A stretch of DNA of 64,000 nucleotides from Verrucomicrobiota bacterium (GTDB lineage Bacteria > Verrucomicrobiota > Verrucomicrobiia > Opitutales > Opitutaceae), in assembly GCA_014584295.1 (NCBI GenBank), contig JACTNC010000057.1:47669-111668 (forward strand). Direction: 5' to 3'. The translations under genes were made by a program, and so were the position numbers. Below are positions 9,583 to 18,393 of the stretch, one piece after another (position 1 is the first letter of the stretch; each line of letters starts with the position of its first letter). The notes under the pieces were generated by a model. The model saw only the letters and a list, made by a program, of their open reading frames with translations. It had not been told where the DNA came from and did not search any database.

Positions 9583-10605
9583 TCAATTGTACTCCAGTCC
9601 GACAGCCGCCCGCCAGCGATCCAGCACTGCCATCGTGCCCAAGGTATCATCCGCCGTCACCTCAGGAACCTCCCGCAGTCCGTCCGCAATAGCCTGCGCA
9701 AAGGCATCCGCCTCCATGCCATACAGGAATTCTTCCGTTTCGATCACTATCTCCTCGGGTGAGGAGGCACCGCGCTTCTGAAGGAGGATCCGGGAGCGTC
9801 CGCCTTCACGATTGGGAATCCAAGGCACTGGGATCTGCAGCCAGCCGTCACTGCCATAGATCCAGGCCGCATTGTCCCTCTGCAACCCGATCCCACAGGA
9901 GACTTCCGCGTGGATGTCACCAGGAAAGGTCATCAGCGCCGAGGCGTATGCATCAACACCGCTTGCCGAATGCAGGGCAGCTGCTCCGAAAAATGAGACA
10001 GGCTCTGCAAACGGCATCCCCAGCGCTGCGCCGGCAATCAATCGCGCAAACGAAACCGGATAGCCACCGACATCAAGAATACCTCCGCCACCCAGCGACT
10101 TTGCCCATGCCCGCGACTCCTCCTGATAACCCAGATGAAAACTGAATGCGGCCTGAATGGAGCACACGCGGCCGATCACACCACTCTTCACGATCTCAAC
10201 CACGCTTCTGGTCTGCGGATGAAACCGGTACATGTAGGCCTCCATCAACACCACACCGGCCTTGCGACAGGCCTCAAATGCAAGCACCGCCTCGGCGCGG
10301 TTCATCCCCAGCGGCTTCTCGCACAGAACATGTTTGCCTGCACTTGCCGCCCGAATCACCCACTCGACATGAAAGGGATGGGGAGTCGCGACATACACCG
10401 CTGCAATCCGCGGATCCGATAGCAGCGCCTCGTACGAACCATGGGCAATGGGCACACTGTGCCGCGCCGCAAACGCCTCAGCCTTGGCCTGGCTCCGGCT
10501 CGCCACCGCCACAACACGACCCCGTTTCGATCGACTGACACCACGCGCAAAAGTACCCGCGATGCGCCCGGTGGAAAGCACGCCCCACGCAAGATGTGAT
10601 CCCAT
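9583..10605 (-). CDS. Gfo/Idh/MocA-family NAD(P)-dependent oxidoreductase
   Basis: A 340-residue protein with an N-terminal Rossmann fold (residues 5-125) and a C-terminal alpha/beta sheet domain. The nucleotide-binding turn is G-V-L-S-T-G-R-I-A, followed by V-A-S-R-S. The family signature E-K-P-L-G lies near residue 95 and holds the catalytic-region Lys. Members oxidise or reduce sugars, inositols and related hydroxy compounds; the substrate is not readable here. It is the first gene of the minus-strand group that runs down to the chloride channel. Confidence 0.88.
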   Translation of the reverse strand: MGSHLAWGVLSTGRIAGTFARGVSRSKRGRVVAVASRSQAKAEAFAARHSVPIAHGSYEALLSDPRIAAVYVATPHPFHVEWVIRAASAGKHVLCEKPLGMNRAEAVLAFEACRKAGVVLMEAYMYRFHPQTRSVVEIVKSGVIGRVCSIQAAFSFHLGYQEESRAWAKSLGGGGILDVGGYPVSFARLIAGAALGMPFAEPVSFFGAAALHSASGVDAYASALMTFPGDIHAEVSCGIGLQRDNAAWIYGSDGWLQIPVPWIPNREGGRSRILLQKRGASSPEEIVIETEEFLYGMEADAFAQAIADGLREVPEVTADDTLGTMAVLDRWRAAVGLEYN

Positions 10606-10734
10606 GATGCGATCAGCATGCCCTCCCCCGTGCCGCGCGCGAGCCTGTAAAGCCAGACGGCGATGGTCGCCTACCCGTGACCGGAATTGGCAGCGAATTT
10701 CACTCCGATCCGTGACAGCCCAGCAGGCAACAAC

Positions 10735-11925
10735 TCAGGCCAAGGGCTGGAAACTGACGTCGTGCCTGATTTCGCCCGCAAGATTGCGCACGACGATCCG
10801 CAACCGATCAGCGTCGGCCTTCGCCTCCATCCACGTGGCCGCTTCCGGCTTCGGTCCTCCGCCGATGAGCTGCGCATAGGGAAATTCCTCGTTGGCCGGT
10901 ATCCACGTGTCCCGATGGGTGTGCCCCGAGATGACGACCTGCGCCTTCCAAGCCACCAGCGAATCATGCCACGCCGCGCGGCTGCGTCCACTGTGGCGGT
11001 CAAACCCGCGGTTCGCATAGTCCTGCGGGCTCTCGTCAATCCAGCGCAGTGGAATGTGGCAGCACAGAATGCGGTAGGGCGCTCCAGCCATCTCCGGCCG
11101 CTTGATGGTTTTTGCCAGCCACGACGCCTGTTCCTTCCTTAACCGGTCGAAGGAAACCCGTCCCTCGAATGAGGGGTGATTGTCCGGCTTGTCCTCACCG
11201 GTATCCATGAAGATAAACGCCACCGGGCCGGACCGAAACGCATAGAAGGGTCTGCCGCTCGGAGTCGCCACCATGTCCGGCATGCGAAAGGCAAACCTGC
11301 CGCGCACATCGTGATTGCCCCACGTCAAGAGCAAGGGCCGTCCATCCGTGATGTCGCACTCACCCGGATGCAGCAGTGTCGGAATCAACAGGTCCTCAGC
11401 CTTCCAATCATTGCAGGTGTCCCCATTCCACAGGAGAAAATCCGCCCGCGGCGTTTTTTCGTGAAGTGCCTTGATCGTGGGATTGTTGATGTGCGTGTCA
11501 TTCCACACAACAAACGAGGTTGAACTGGCGGTCGGATCGAGCGTCCGGAATGATTTCCATTCCGTTGTCTCGGTGGCGGTGCCCTCGGCTGCCAGTGTCA
11601 CAGCGCGGACGCGATAGGTGCGGCCGGGCTTGAGCCCGGACAGGCGCACACGCAGAACCTTGTCCCCTTGGGGAACAAACCCGAATGCATCCGTGCTCGC
11701 GACGCCACGCGTGCCGTCGTTCGACTCCCATTCAATGCGTCCGCGGCACAGGGTCGTCACACCCCAAACCGCCTCGATGCCATCGGCTCGCGGTGCCATC
11801 AGGACCATCGGTGTCCGCGTCAGCGACCCCGAAGCCGCGGGAACCTCCGCCCGCGAGGATCCCGTGACCAAGGCCGCACCGATCGTGCCGCCAGCAACCT
11901 GTCCGATAAAACGTCTGCGATTCAT
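10735..11925 (-). CDS. Tat-exported calcineurin-like metallophosphoesterase with N-terminal Fn3-like domain
   Basis: A 396-residue protein. The N-terminus N-R-R-R-F-I-G-Q precedes a hydrophobic stretch, resembling a twin-arginine signal. Residues 35-125 look like a PhoD-type purple-phosphatase N-terminal beta domain. The dinuclear metal motifs follow in order: D-x-H (N-D-T-H), G-D-T-x-N-D, G-N-H-D, C-C-H-I-P and G-H-T-H. It should hydrolyse phosphoester bonds outside the cytoplasm. It is divergent from a PafA-type phosphatase gene, so the two may share a phosphate-related role, although no Pho box was recognised. Confidence 0.85.
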   Translation of the reverse strand: MNRRRFIGQVAGGTIGAALVTGSSRAEVPAASGSLTRTPMVLMAPRADGIEAVWGVTTLCRGRIEWESNDGTRGVASTDAFGFVPQGDKVLRVRLSGLKPGRTYRVRAVTLAAEGTATETTEWKSFRTLDPTASSTSFVVWNDTHINNPTIKALHEKTPRADFLLWNGDTCNDWKAEDLLIPTLLHPGECDITDGRPLLLTWGNHDVRGRFAFRMPDMVATPSGRPFYAFRSGPVAFIFMDTGEDKPDNHPSFEGRVSFDRLRKEQASWLAKTIKRPEMAGAPYRILCCHIPLRWIDESPQDYANRGFDRHSGRSRAAWHDSLVAWKAQVVISGHTHRDTWIPANEEFPYAQLIGGGPKPEAATWMEAKADADRLRIVVRNLAGEIRHDVSFQPLA

Positions 11926-12224
11926 TTGGGAAAAAGGATCAACGCGCTCGGATTCCCCGGTACGGCAAGGAGTGTTCCAACATTCCGACGCTCAAGGGAT
12001 GGGCGCACTTATTGTTTCAAAAGCACGTGGATCTTCGTCCGCCGTCTCCTCGTTTCGCAACGCCAAATGCACGCCTTGTTGAACTATGATGTTGGTTCGT
12101 TCTGGAATTTGCGGATTCCCGAAATCATTTCGACCCAGGACGCGCTTTGTAGTCGGCGGACTTGCCCTGCGCACAAAAGACCCAATGCTGGAACCCTTTG
12201 CCGTCTGGCGCCACCTCCCTGTCC
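11926..12224. promoter_or_regulatory. Divergent intergenic region between two phosphatase genes
   Basis: This 299-base stretch holds no convincing gene and must contain the promoters of the two divergent phosphatase genes. I could not assign a Pho-box-like repeat or a clean -35/-10 pair. Short ORFs on both strands here lack coding character. Confidence 0.4.
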
Positions 12225-13859
12225 ATGACCTCCACTCGCCGTAGCTTCTTCGCCGCACTGGTTGCTCTCGTCTCCGTTGCCGTATCCGCTGGTGCACAGC
12301 GTCCCTCTCCGGATCTGGTTGTGCTCATCAGCCTGGACCAATTCCGCGCCGACTACCTTCAGCGTTTCCGTCCCTACTTTGGATCAAACGGATTCAATCT
12401 CCTCCTCGGCAGAGGCGCAGTCTTTTCTGACTGTCACCACCGGCATGCCCTCACGAATACAGGTCCGGGCCATGCAGTCATGCTCACCGGGACTTTCGCA
12501 AACACCAACGGTATCATCGAAAACGATTGGATCGACCGCAATACCCTGCGGCCCACAAATTGCGTTTCCGATCCTTCCGTAGAGATAATCGGCCGAGCGA
12601 CAGCCGCCCAGAAGCCGGAGGGTCGCTCACCGCGGAACCTGAATGTCACCACGGTCGGGGACGAATTCAAGCTGGCGCGGGGAGGCAAACCCAAGGTGAT
12701 CGGTATCGCCAACAAGGATCGTGCCGCCATTCTCATGAGTGGCCATCTCGCTGATGCCGCGTACTTCATGCAGGAAGGTTCGTTCGTCACATCGACCTAC
12801 TACATGAAACAGGTGCCCACCTGGGTTGCCGCTTGGAATCAGGAGGGAAAGGCCCGTTCCTACTTTGGAAAAGTGTGGGATCGTATCCTGCCGGTTTCCG
12901 CCTACGATATCCAGGGACCGGACGACATGGAAGGTGAGTACACGGGCGGAGGACTTGGCCGCACGTTTCCCAAGACAATCACCGGCGGGGAAAACAAACC
13001 CGGCTCCGCATTCTACGCCAGTCTCGGTTCAACTCCGTTTGCGAGCGAGCTGCTGGCAGACTTCGCAAAGGCCGCCGTCATGCATGAGAATCTCGGCAAG
13101 CGCGGCACAACCGATATCCTTTGCCTCGGTTTCTCCGCTCCTGATGCCATCGGCCACAGCTACGGTCCCAACAGCCACGAAGTCATGGACAATGCCGTGC
13201 GCACCGATCGCATCCTCGGCGAACTCTTTGAATTTCTGGAGGGCTGGGTGGGACTCAATCGCTGCACGATCATTCTCACGGCGGATCACGGCGCGCCCCC
13301 CATGCCCGAATACCTTCGGGCTACCGGACGCGATATCCCCACCGGCCGCATGCGTTTCCGGGATGCCGCCCGCGCAGAGGAGGAGGCTCTCAACGCGCGT
13401 TTTGGCCCCCTCGCGGACAAGGGTCCCTGGCTGGTCAACTACGGTTTGATCCAACCGTCGGCACTCACGGAAAAAAATCTCGACCCGAAGGAAGTGCAGA
13501 CCGTCATGCGTGACGCGGCGCTCAAACTTCCGTGGGTTGAGGCCGCTTACACCCGAAGCCAGCTCGAACGCGGCGATGTGAATGACAGTCTGGGACGTCA
13601 GGCCCTGCTCAGCTTCAACCGTGAACGCAGCGGCGATCTCATGGTGCTCGTGAAGCCCTATTTCTTTCAACGGGATGTGGGCGTATCTCACGGATCCCCG
13701 TACAACTACGACACCCATGTCCCGCTGCTCTGGTACGGCGTGGGAGTGCCACGGGGCGAACACACGGAGCGGGTCGGTGTTGACGACCTCGCGCCCACGC
13801 TTTCCCACCTGCTCGGCATTCCCGCTCCCCCGAAGGCCAACGGCAGGGTGCTGTTCTGA
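12225..13859 (+). CDS. PafA-type alkaline phosphatase (phosphate monoesterase), exported
   Basis: A 544-residue member of the alkaline phosphatase superfamily with an N-terminal signal peptide (T-S-T-R-R-S-F-F then a hydrophobic run ending A-G-A-Q). The zinc ligand Asp is in S-L-D-Q-F-R. The nucleophile is Thr79 in N-T-G-P-G-H. Asn100 (E-N-D-W) and the Lys164-x-Arg166 pair (N-K-D-R-A) match the phosphate-clamping residues that mark PafA monoesterases rather than diesterases. The D-x-x-G-H, T-A-D-H-G and S-H-G zinc motifs follow. It releases inorganic phosphate in the periplasm. The ATG at 12225 was chosen over a longer start because the signal peptide begins here. Confidence 0.88.
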   Translation: MTSTRRSFFAALVALVSVAVSAGAQRPSPDLVVLISLDQFRADYLQRFRPYFGSNGFNLLLGRGAVFSDCHHRHALTNTGPGHAVMLTGTFANTNGIIENDWIDRNTLRPTNCVSDPSVEIIGRATAAQKPEGRSPRNLNVTTVGDEFKLARGGKPKVIGIANKDRAAILMSGHLADAAYFMQEGSFVTSTYYMKQVPTWVAAWNQEGKARSYFGKVWDRILPVSAYDIQGPDDMEGEYTGGGLGRTFPKTITGGENKPGSAFYASLGSTPFASELLADFAKAAVMHENLGKRGTTDILCLGFSAPDAIGHSYGPNSHEVMDNAVRTDRILGELFEFLEGWVGLNRCTIILTADHGAPPMPEYLRATGRDIPTGRMRFRDAARAEEEALNARFGPLADKGPWLVNYGLIQPSALTEKNLDPKEVQTVMRDAALKLPWVEAAYTRSQLERGDVNDSLGRQALLSFNRERSGDLMVLVKPYFFQRDVGVSHGSPYNYDTHVPLLWYGVGVPRGEHTERVGVDDLAPTLSHLLGIPAPPKANGRVLF

Positions 13860-13861
13860 TG

Positions 13862-14962
13862 CTACTTCTTCCGTCTGCGCTTTGCCTCACCCCGCATAGG
13901 GGCTGAACTCGCTGGCATGGTCCGCGAAGCAATCTCCCTCATTGTTCGACTTCCGTCGGCCTTCACAGACGATCGTTTCGCTGCGGACTTCTTTGCAGTT
14001 GAGTCAATCGTCGGAACACTTTTCCCACGAAGTACCTGTAGCAGGGTCTGGAAATCACGCGGCAGCGGCGCACGAAGATCCAGGCTGCGTCCGGAGCTTG
14101 GGTGGGTCACAACAAGATGCTCCGCGTGCAGCATCACCCGATCAGCCGTCAATGCCGGAAAACGAGGATCCGGCTTCCAACCATAGACGTCATCACCAAT
14201 GATGACATGCCCAAGATGTTTCAGATGCACACGAATCTGATGGGTTCGCCCGGTATGGATCGTGCATCGAAGCAGGGCCGCCTGTTCGCCAAATGTCTCG
14301 ACGCGCTCCCAGTCTGTGTGCGCATCCCGTCCTCCCTCGCCTACATCCCTGACTGTCATCTTGTGACGGTGCTGGGGGTTGCGTCCGATCGCCTTGGTGA
14401 TGCTCCCGCTCAATAGCGGAGGCACTCCCTGAACCAGCGCCAGGTATTCCTTGTGCAGCGATCGTTCTGAAAACTGCGCGCTCAGCGCGCGATGGGCGAC
14501 ATCGGTCTTCGCCACCAGCATCACGCCCGAGGTCTCTCGATCCAGCCTGTGCACAATGCCAGGTCGCTCCACACCACCGATTCCGCTCAAAGAACCCGAG
14601 CAATGCGCCAGCAGCGCATGAACCAGCGTGTCCTCCCCTGTACCAGCCCCCGGATGCACCACCATGCCTGCCGCCTTGTTGATCGCGACGAGGTGCTTGT
14701 CCTCGTACAGAATATCAAGGGGAATTTCAACCGGCCGAAGTTCCGGCGCTCGGGTTTCGGGAAACCCAATGGTCAGTGTTTCTCCCGGAAGAAGAACGGT
14801 ATCCCGGGAAAGCACCTGACCACCTCGCTTGACAAGTCCCGCGTCAAACGACCGCTGAATCGCGACACGGCTGAATTCCGGAAACGCGGCGGCGAGCGCC
14901 TTGTCGGCCCTCACGCGGCGCGCATCTGGTGGATGCAGGTAGACTCTTTCGACGTTCGTCAC
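13862..14962 (-). CDS. rluD: RluD-family 23S rRNA pseudouridine synthase
   Basis: A 366-residue protein with an N-terminal S4 RNA-binding domain (about residues 15-75) and a pseudouridine synthase domain (about 85-305). The catalytic motif H-R-L-D-R-E-T-S-G is intact. The last 60 residues form a basic, Ser/Lys/Arg-rich tail not found in most RluD proteins, ending in R-R-K-K. The start is GTG. RluD-type enzymes isomerise uridines in ribosomal RNA; RluC/RluA-group activity cannot be excluded. It converges on the PafA gene with only two bases between the stops. Confidence 0.88.
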   Translation of the reverse strand: MTNVERVYLHPPDARRVRADKALAAAFPEFSRVAIQRSFDAGLVKRGGQVLSRDTVLLPGETLTIGFPETRAPELRPVEIPLDILYEDKHLVAINKAAGMVVHPGAGTGEDTLVHALLAHCSGSLSGIGGVERPGIVHRLDRETSGVMLVAKTDVAHRALSAQFSERSLHKEYLALVQGVPPLLSGSITKAIGRNPQHRHKMTVRDVGEGGRDAHTDWERVETFGEQAALLRCTIHTGRTHQIRVHLKHLGHVIIGDDVYGWKPDPRFPALTADRVMLHAEHLVVTHPSSGRSLDLRAPLPRDFQTLLQVLRGKSVPTIDSTAKKSAAKRSSVKADGSRTMREIASRTMPASSAPMRGEAKRRRKK

Positions 14963-15013
14963 GCAGACACATGGTCATGCGCGGACCCGCACCCGAGCGC
15001 AAGCGCCGTTCGG

Positions 15014-15223
15014 TCAGGGCTGTACCGAAGCAGCCGTCACCGGCGCAGCAACATTCGTGGCTGGCTGCACTACTGCTGCCGACTCAGCGGCAGGGCTCTG
15101 CGTCGCAGGCACAGAGGGGTCCATGAAAGCGATGGCGGCGGTGACAACGCCTGCCAGGAGGGCCACACCGAGGATATTCTGGAGGATTGAGTAGTTCATG
15201 ATGGATTGGATTGCAAAGTCCAT
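15014..15223 (-). CDS. Small single-pass membrane protein, unknown
   Basis: A 69-residue ORF with one strong hydrophobic helix (about residues 13-33), then a Pro/Ala/Val/Thr-rich tail. An alternative ATG at 15199 removes eight residues. Length and the single helix are only vaguely like SecG or SecE, and no signature motif supports either. It stands alone upstream of the pseudouridine synthase gene. Confidence 0.5.
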   Translation of the reverse strand: MDFAIQSIMNYSILQNILGVALLAGVVTAAIAFMDPSVPATQSPAAESAAVVQPATNVAAPVTAASVQP

Positions 15224-15354
15224 GACGACACATCACCGCGCCAAGGTAACGCGGCGCGTAAACTTTCTCCGGATATAATTGTCACCAGCAGCGTAACCTC
15301 TACGGGCCCTGCAGCGTCGTCCCGAATCGCCCCTGTGGGAATCTACCCAGGGCG

Positions 15355-15981
15355 CTAGCGCTTTTTCCTCAGCCAGAGCCAGAGAACACCTGAGGCAACC
15401 ATCGTTCCGAGAAATGCGATGACCGCTGTCTGAAAAGAATCATCCGCGGAAACGGAATAGATCAGCGCAACCGCCAGATTCGGCAGCAGGGTCAACAGGA
15501 CGATCCTCTTCAGCGGAATGCCCATCGCCGCAGCAACGATAACCGACGTCTCCGCCAGCACGGGCACGCTCCGCAGGCACGCGAGGGTCAGCGCAAGCCG
15601 TGTGTGCAAGGCTTCACGCAAACGGGCGAGCTCCTCATCGGGAAAAAAGCGCGGAGCGATTCTCCCGACCGCCACGCGCCCGAACCAGGCTGCGGCCAGC
15701 ACGCCAGCGGTCAGTCCGATCGTGCCCCCAACCACTCCGGCGAGCGTGCCCGCCTTCGCCGCGAGAAACATGATGACGAGCGTCGCCGGAACCGGTGCCA
15801 CCGAGTCCGCTGCAAGCAGCACGATCGCAATCACCACAAGCCATTCAATCCTGTGCTCCTGCGCATTGAGCAGCGGAATTACAAAATCCTCACCCCAGAT
15901 CACAAACGGAGCAATGACCAGCGCCATCACCAGCAGCACAAAGAGGGTGATTTTGACCAGGCGAAAGGACGGGGACTTCAT
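15355..15981 (-). CDS. VTT-domain (DedA/TVP38-like) membrane protein
   Basis: A 208-residue membrane protein with about five hydrophobic segments. The VTT-type features are visible: a P-x-P near the first re-entrant loop (S-V-A-P-V-P-A), a glycine ladder in the second helix (G-V-V-G-G-T-I-G-L) followed by G-R, and an R-S-V-P-V-L-A-E-T segment like the R-x-x-P motif. Members act in lipid (undecaprenyl phosphate) flipping and envelope homeostasis. It is the last gene of the long minus-strand run, 33 bases downstream of the ABC permease stop. Confidence 0.8.
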   Translation of the reverse strand: MKSPSFRLVKITLFVLLVMALVIAPFVIWGEDFVIPLLNAQEHRIEWLVVIAIVLLAADSVAPVPATLVIMFLAAKAGTLAGVVGGTIGLTAGVLAAAWFGRVAVGRIAPRFFPDEELARLREALHTRLALTLACLRSVPVLAETSVIVAAAMGIPLKRIVLLTLLPNLAVALIYSVSADDSFQTAVIAFLGTMVASGVLWLWLRKKR

Positions 15982-16014
15982 GAATGTTTCTAGCCGAACG
16001 AATTCGAACGCACG

Positions 16015-17475
16015 CTAATCGGTTGAACGCCCCGTCAATCGGGCAATGAACTTGATCGCGTAAAAATAGGCGCGTTCACGGACAACCCAGGGATCACCTA
16101 CCGTCCCCGAAATTCCGATGTCCCCTACACTCGACATGACCTTACCCTCGTCCGGATGGATCGCGATCCAGGTGAGAATCTTGATGAGTTTGTCCTTGGG
16201 ATACGTGTCGGCAAGAAACTCGAAAACAACTCCAGGGACATAGCGCTCGACGGGCATCTGGATGGCATCGGGCACGGCAGCAATGTAGAGATAGTTTCGG
16301 ATCGCTTGGATCTCATCCGGATCAAGGCCCGGTCTCCAGGAGGCAATATTGCGCCGCACTGCCTCGACCTCGGGTGCGGAGTACTCATCGGGCTCCTCAT
16401 CCTTTGGCGCAAACGGAGCCACGACGCCCCGGTCGGGCGGCACGTTGAAATCCAGACCGTTGGTCTGGGCCTCCGTGATCGACGCCCACAACGGTGTTGG
16501 TGTCGGCGTGGGAGTGGGCGTCGGTACCGGGGTTGGCGTGGGTGCGGCAGTCGGCAGTGGAGTTGGCACAATTGTCGGCACAGGCGCAGGCGTTGGAATT
16601 GCGTTCTGTGGCAAGGGACGAACTGCCGCATCAGTCGGACCTTCCCGCGAGAGAACGCTTACGCCTCTCCACTCCGCAAGCAGTCCCGCCGTAAGCCACG
16701 CACCCAATGGTAGCAGCAGCCAGGCTTTCCCAGGCAATCGTGAGAAGCGCTGCTGCGTGTCCCAACGGAACAGTTTTGCTCCTGCAAGGAAGCCCGCCAC
16801 CCCCATCAGCGTGAGCACAATCAGCGAGAACCCGACATCCTCAAATCCGCTTCCGGTGACGCATCGCTGGATGGCTTCCACAGCATAACGTCCCGGGAAA
16901 AATGCGGAAACATGCTGGACCCACTCCGGCAGGCTGACCAATTGCACCGCCACGCCTCCGATGATCAGCATGGGTAGGAAGATGCACTGCCCAAGCGCCT
17001 GAACGGCGGGAACAGTGTCGGCCATCATCGCGAGCACTAGACCGAGGCCGATGAATGAGAAGGCAACGCACGAGAACACCACGGCAAGCGCCAGCGGATG
17101 CTCGGGCATGGTCATGCCTACTGCCAGCGCAGCTCCAAACTGTATCAGTCCTGCCGATACAATAATGACATACCTTGCGAGGACCGTGCCTGCGACAAAC
17201 AATCCCGTGTGCATCGGCGCAAGGCGGTAGCGCTTCCACACGCCGCGCTCCCGTTCGCTGACCATCGTGGTCGGCAAGCCGAAGCACGCGCCGCCCAATA
17301 CGCTGACCGTGAGGAGTTCGCCCATGTGCCGCAGCAGCGGGATCTTTTCGTGACGGTAAAGAACCCAGAACGCCACGAGGAAAATAAGGGGGAACAGATA
17401 GCCGTAGATCAGCGCCATCCTGTTCCGAAAATGGAGCCGGATGCACTGGACAAGATACTGACGAAATCCGCTCAT
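16015..17475 (-). CDS. ABC-2 type permease with Pro/Thr linker and extra C-terminal domain
   Basis: A 486-residue protein. Residues 1-255 form a usual ABC-2 permease with six hydrophobic helices (for example G-Y-L-F-P-L-I-F-L and L-P-M-L-I-I-G-G). A seventh helix (about 262-282, L-L-L-P-L-G-A-W-L) is then followed by a low-complexity Pro/Thr/Val/Ala linker (about 300-340) and a soluble domain of about 145 residues of unknown family. The seventh helix should place this domain outside the cytoplasm. The start overlaps the stop of the ATPase gene by four bases. Permeases of this class usually stop after the sixth helix, so the extension is unusual. Confidence 0.8.
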   Translation of the reverse strand: MSGFRQYLVQCIRLHFRNRMALIYGYLFPLIFLVAFWVLYRHEKIPLLRHMGELLTVSVLGGACFGLPTTMVSERERGVWKRYRLAPMHTGLFVAGTVLARYVIIVSAGLIQFGAALAVGMTMPEHPLALAVVFSCVAFSFIGLGLVLAMMADTVPAVQALGQCIFLPMLIIGGVAVQLVSLPEWVQHVSAFFPGRYAVEAIQRCVTGSGFEDVGFSLIVLTLMGVAGFLAGAKLFRWDTQQRFSRLPGKAWLLLPLGAWLTAGLLAEWRGVSVLSREGPTDAAVRPLPQNAIPTPAPVPTIVPTPLPTAAPTPTPVPTPTPTPTPTPLWASITEAQTNGLDFNVPPDRGVVAPFAPKDEEPDEYSAPEVEAVRRNIASWRPGLDPDEIQAIRNYLYIAAVPDAIQMPVERYVPGVVFEFLADTYPKDKLIKILTWIAIHPDEGKVMSSVGDIGISGTVGDPWVVRERAYFYAIKFIARLTGRSTD

Positions 17476-18389
17476 GAGTTTCCTCCAGAGGTAAGCCGGA
17501 GAAAGACGTCCTCGAGCGAGGCCTTGCGCACGTGCAGCTCAATGATACCCACACCGTTTTCTGACAGCCGTCGCGTGAGCTCCGCCACCGCCAGCGTCGC
17601 GTTCGCCGTAACAAACCGATACTCGTCACCCGACCCGGCAATCTCTCTCGCATCCGGCAATTGCTCAAACCAATCCCTGGGCACGGACCGCTCACACCTT
17701 ACCGCCACGGTCTGCACCGCCTGCGATCCGGCGATAAGATCCCGCGGCGCACCCGTGGCAATCACAACACCGCGGTCGATGATGGCGATCCGGTCGCACA
17801 ATTTCTCCGCCTCATCAAGATGGTGCGTGCTCAGCAGAATCGTGTGACCCGCCGCTTTCATGCCGAGGATCTCGGCGTGCAGCTCCTGCCGCGCCCGCGG
17901 ATCGAGCCCCATGGTCGGTTCGTCAAAGATCAACACGTCCGGCCGGTTCACGAATGCAAGCGCAAGTGCAAGCCGCTGCCGCTGTCCGCCCGATAGCGCC
18001 TCAAACGCAACGTCCGCCTTCTCCGAAAGGCCGAAACGCTCCAGCAGCGCGCCAACGTCATCGTGCTTCTGATGGAATGAGGCGAAAAGCGTCAGCGCCT
18101 CCCTCGGTGTCAGCTTGTCTTGAAGAGCCGTGCTCTGAAGCGCCACGCCGATCTTCCCCTTGACCTCCTGCGCATTCGCGCGCGCATCCATGCCCGAGAT
18201 CCAGAACTCTCCTGAATCGGGATCCCTCAGGCCGATCAAACACTCCAACGTGGACGTCTTGCCCGCACCATTCGGCCCGAGCAGTCCAAAGATCTCGTTG
18301 GCCTGTATCGAAAAACTGACCCCTTTGACCGCCTCTACCGCGCCATAGCTTTTCCGAAGGCTCCTTACCTCCACTGCAAATGCGCTCAT
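17472..18389 (-). CDS. ABC transporter ATP-binding protein (ABC-2 exporter type)
   Basis: A 305-residue ATPase with Walker A (G-P-N-G-A-G-K-T-S), Q-loop, the signature L-S-G-G-Q-R-Q-R, Walker B (L-I-F-D-E-P-T-M-G-L-D) and the switch His (S-T-H-H-L). The C-terminal part resembles DUF4162 found in exporters of the DrrA/CcmA class. The ATG at 18389 begins M-S-A-F-A-V, five bases after the upstream stop; a longer start would overlap that gene. It is coupled to the permease by an ATGA overlap. The substrate is unknown. Confidence 0.9.
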   Translation of the reverse strand: MSAFAVEVRSLRKSYGAVEAVKGVSFSIQANEIFGLLGPNGAGKTSTLECLIGLRDPDSGEFWISGMDARANAQEVKGKIGVALQSTALQDKLTPREALTLFASFHQKHDDVGALLERFGLSEKADVAFEALSGGQRQRLALALAFVNRPDVLIFDEPTMGLDPRARQELHAEILGMKAAGHTILLSTHHLDEAEKLCDRIAIIDRGVVIATGAPRDLIAGSQAVQTVAVRCERSVPRDWFEQLPDAREIAGSGDEYRFVTANATLAVAELTRRLSENGVGIIELHVRKASLEDVFLRLTSGGNS

Positions 18390-18393
18390 GGCC

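Noticed and set aside
16495..16615. GT-rich tandem-like DNA, at first a possible minisatellite or CRISPR-like array
   Set aside because: It is the Pro/Thr linker codons of the ABC permease; units are irregular and in frame, without spacers.
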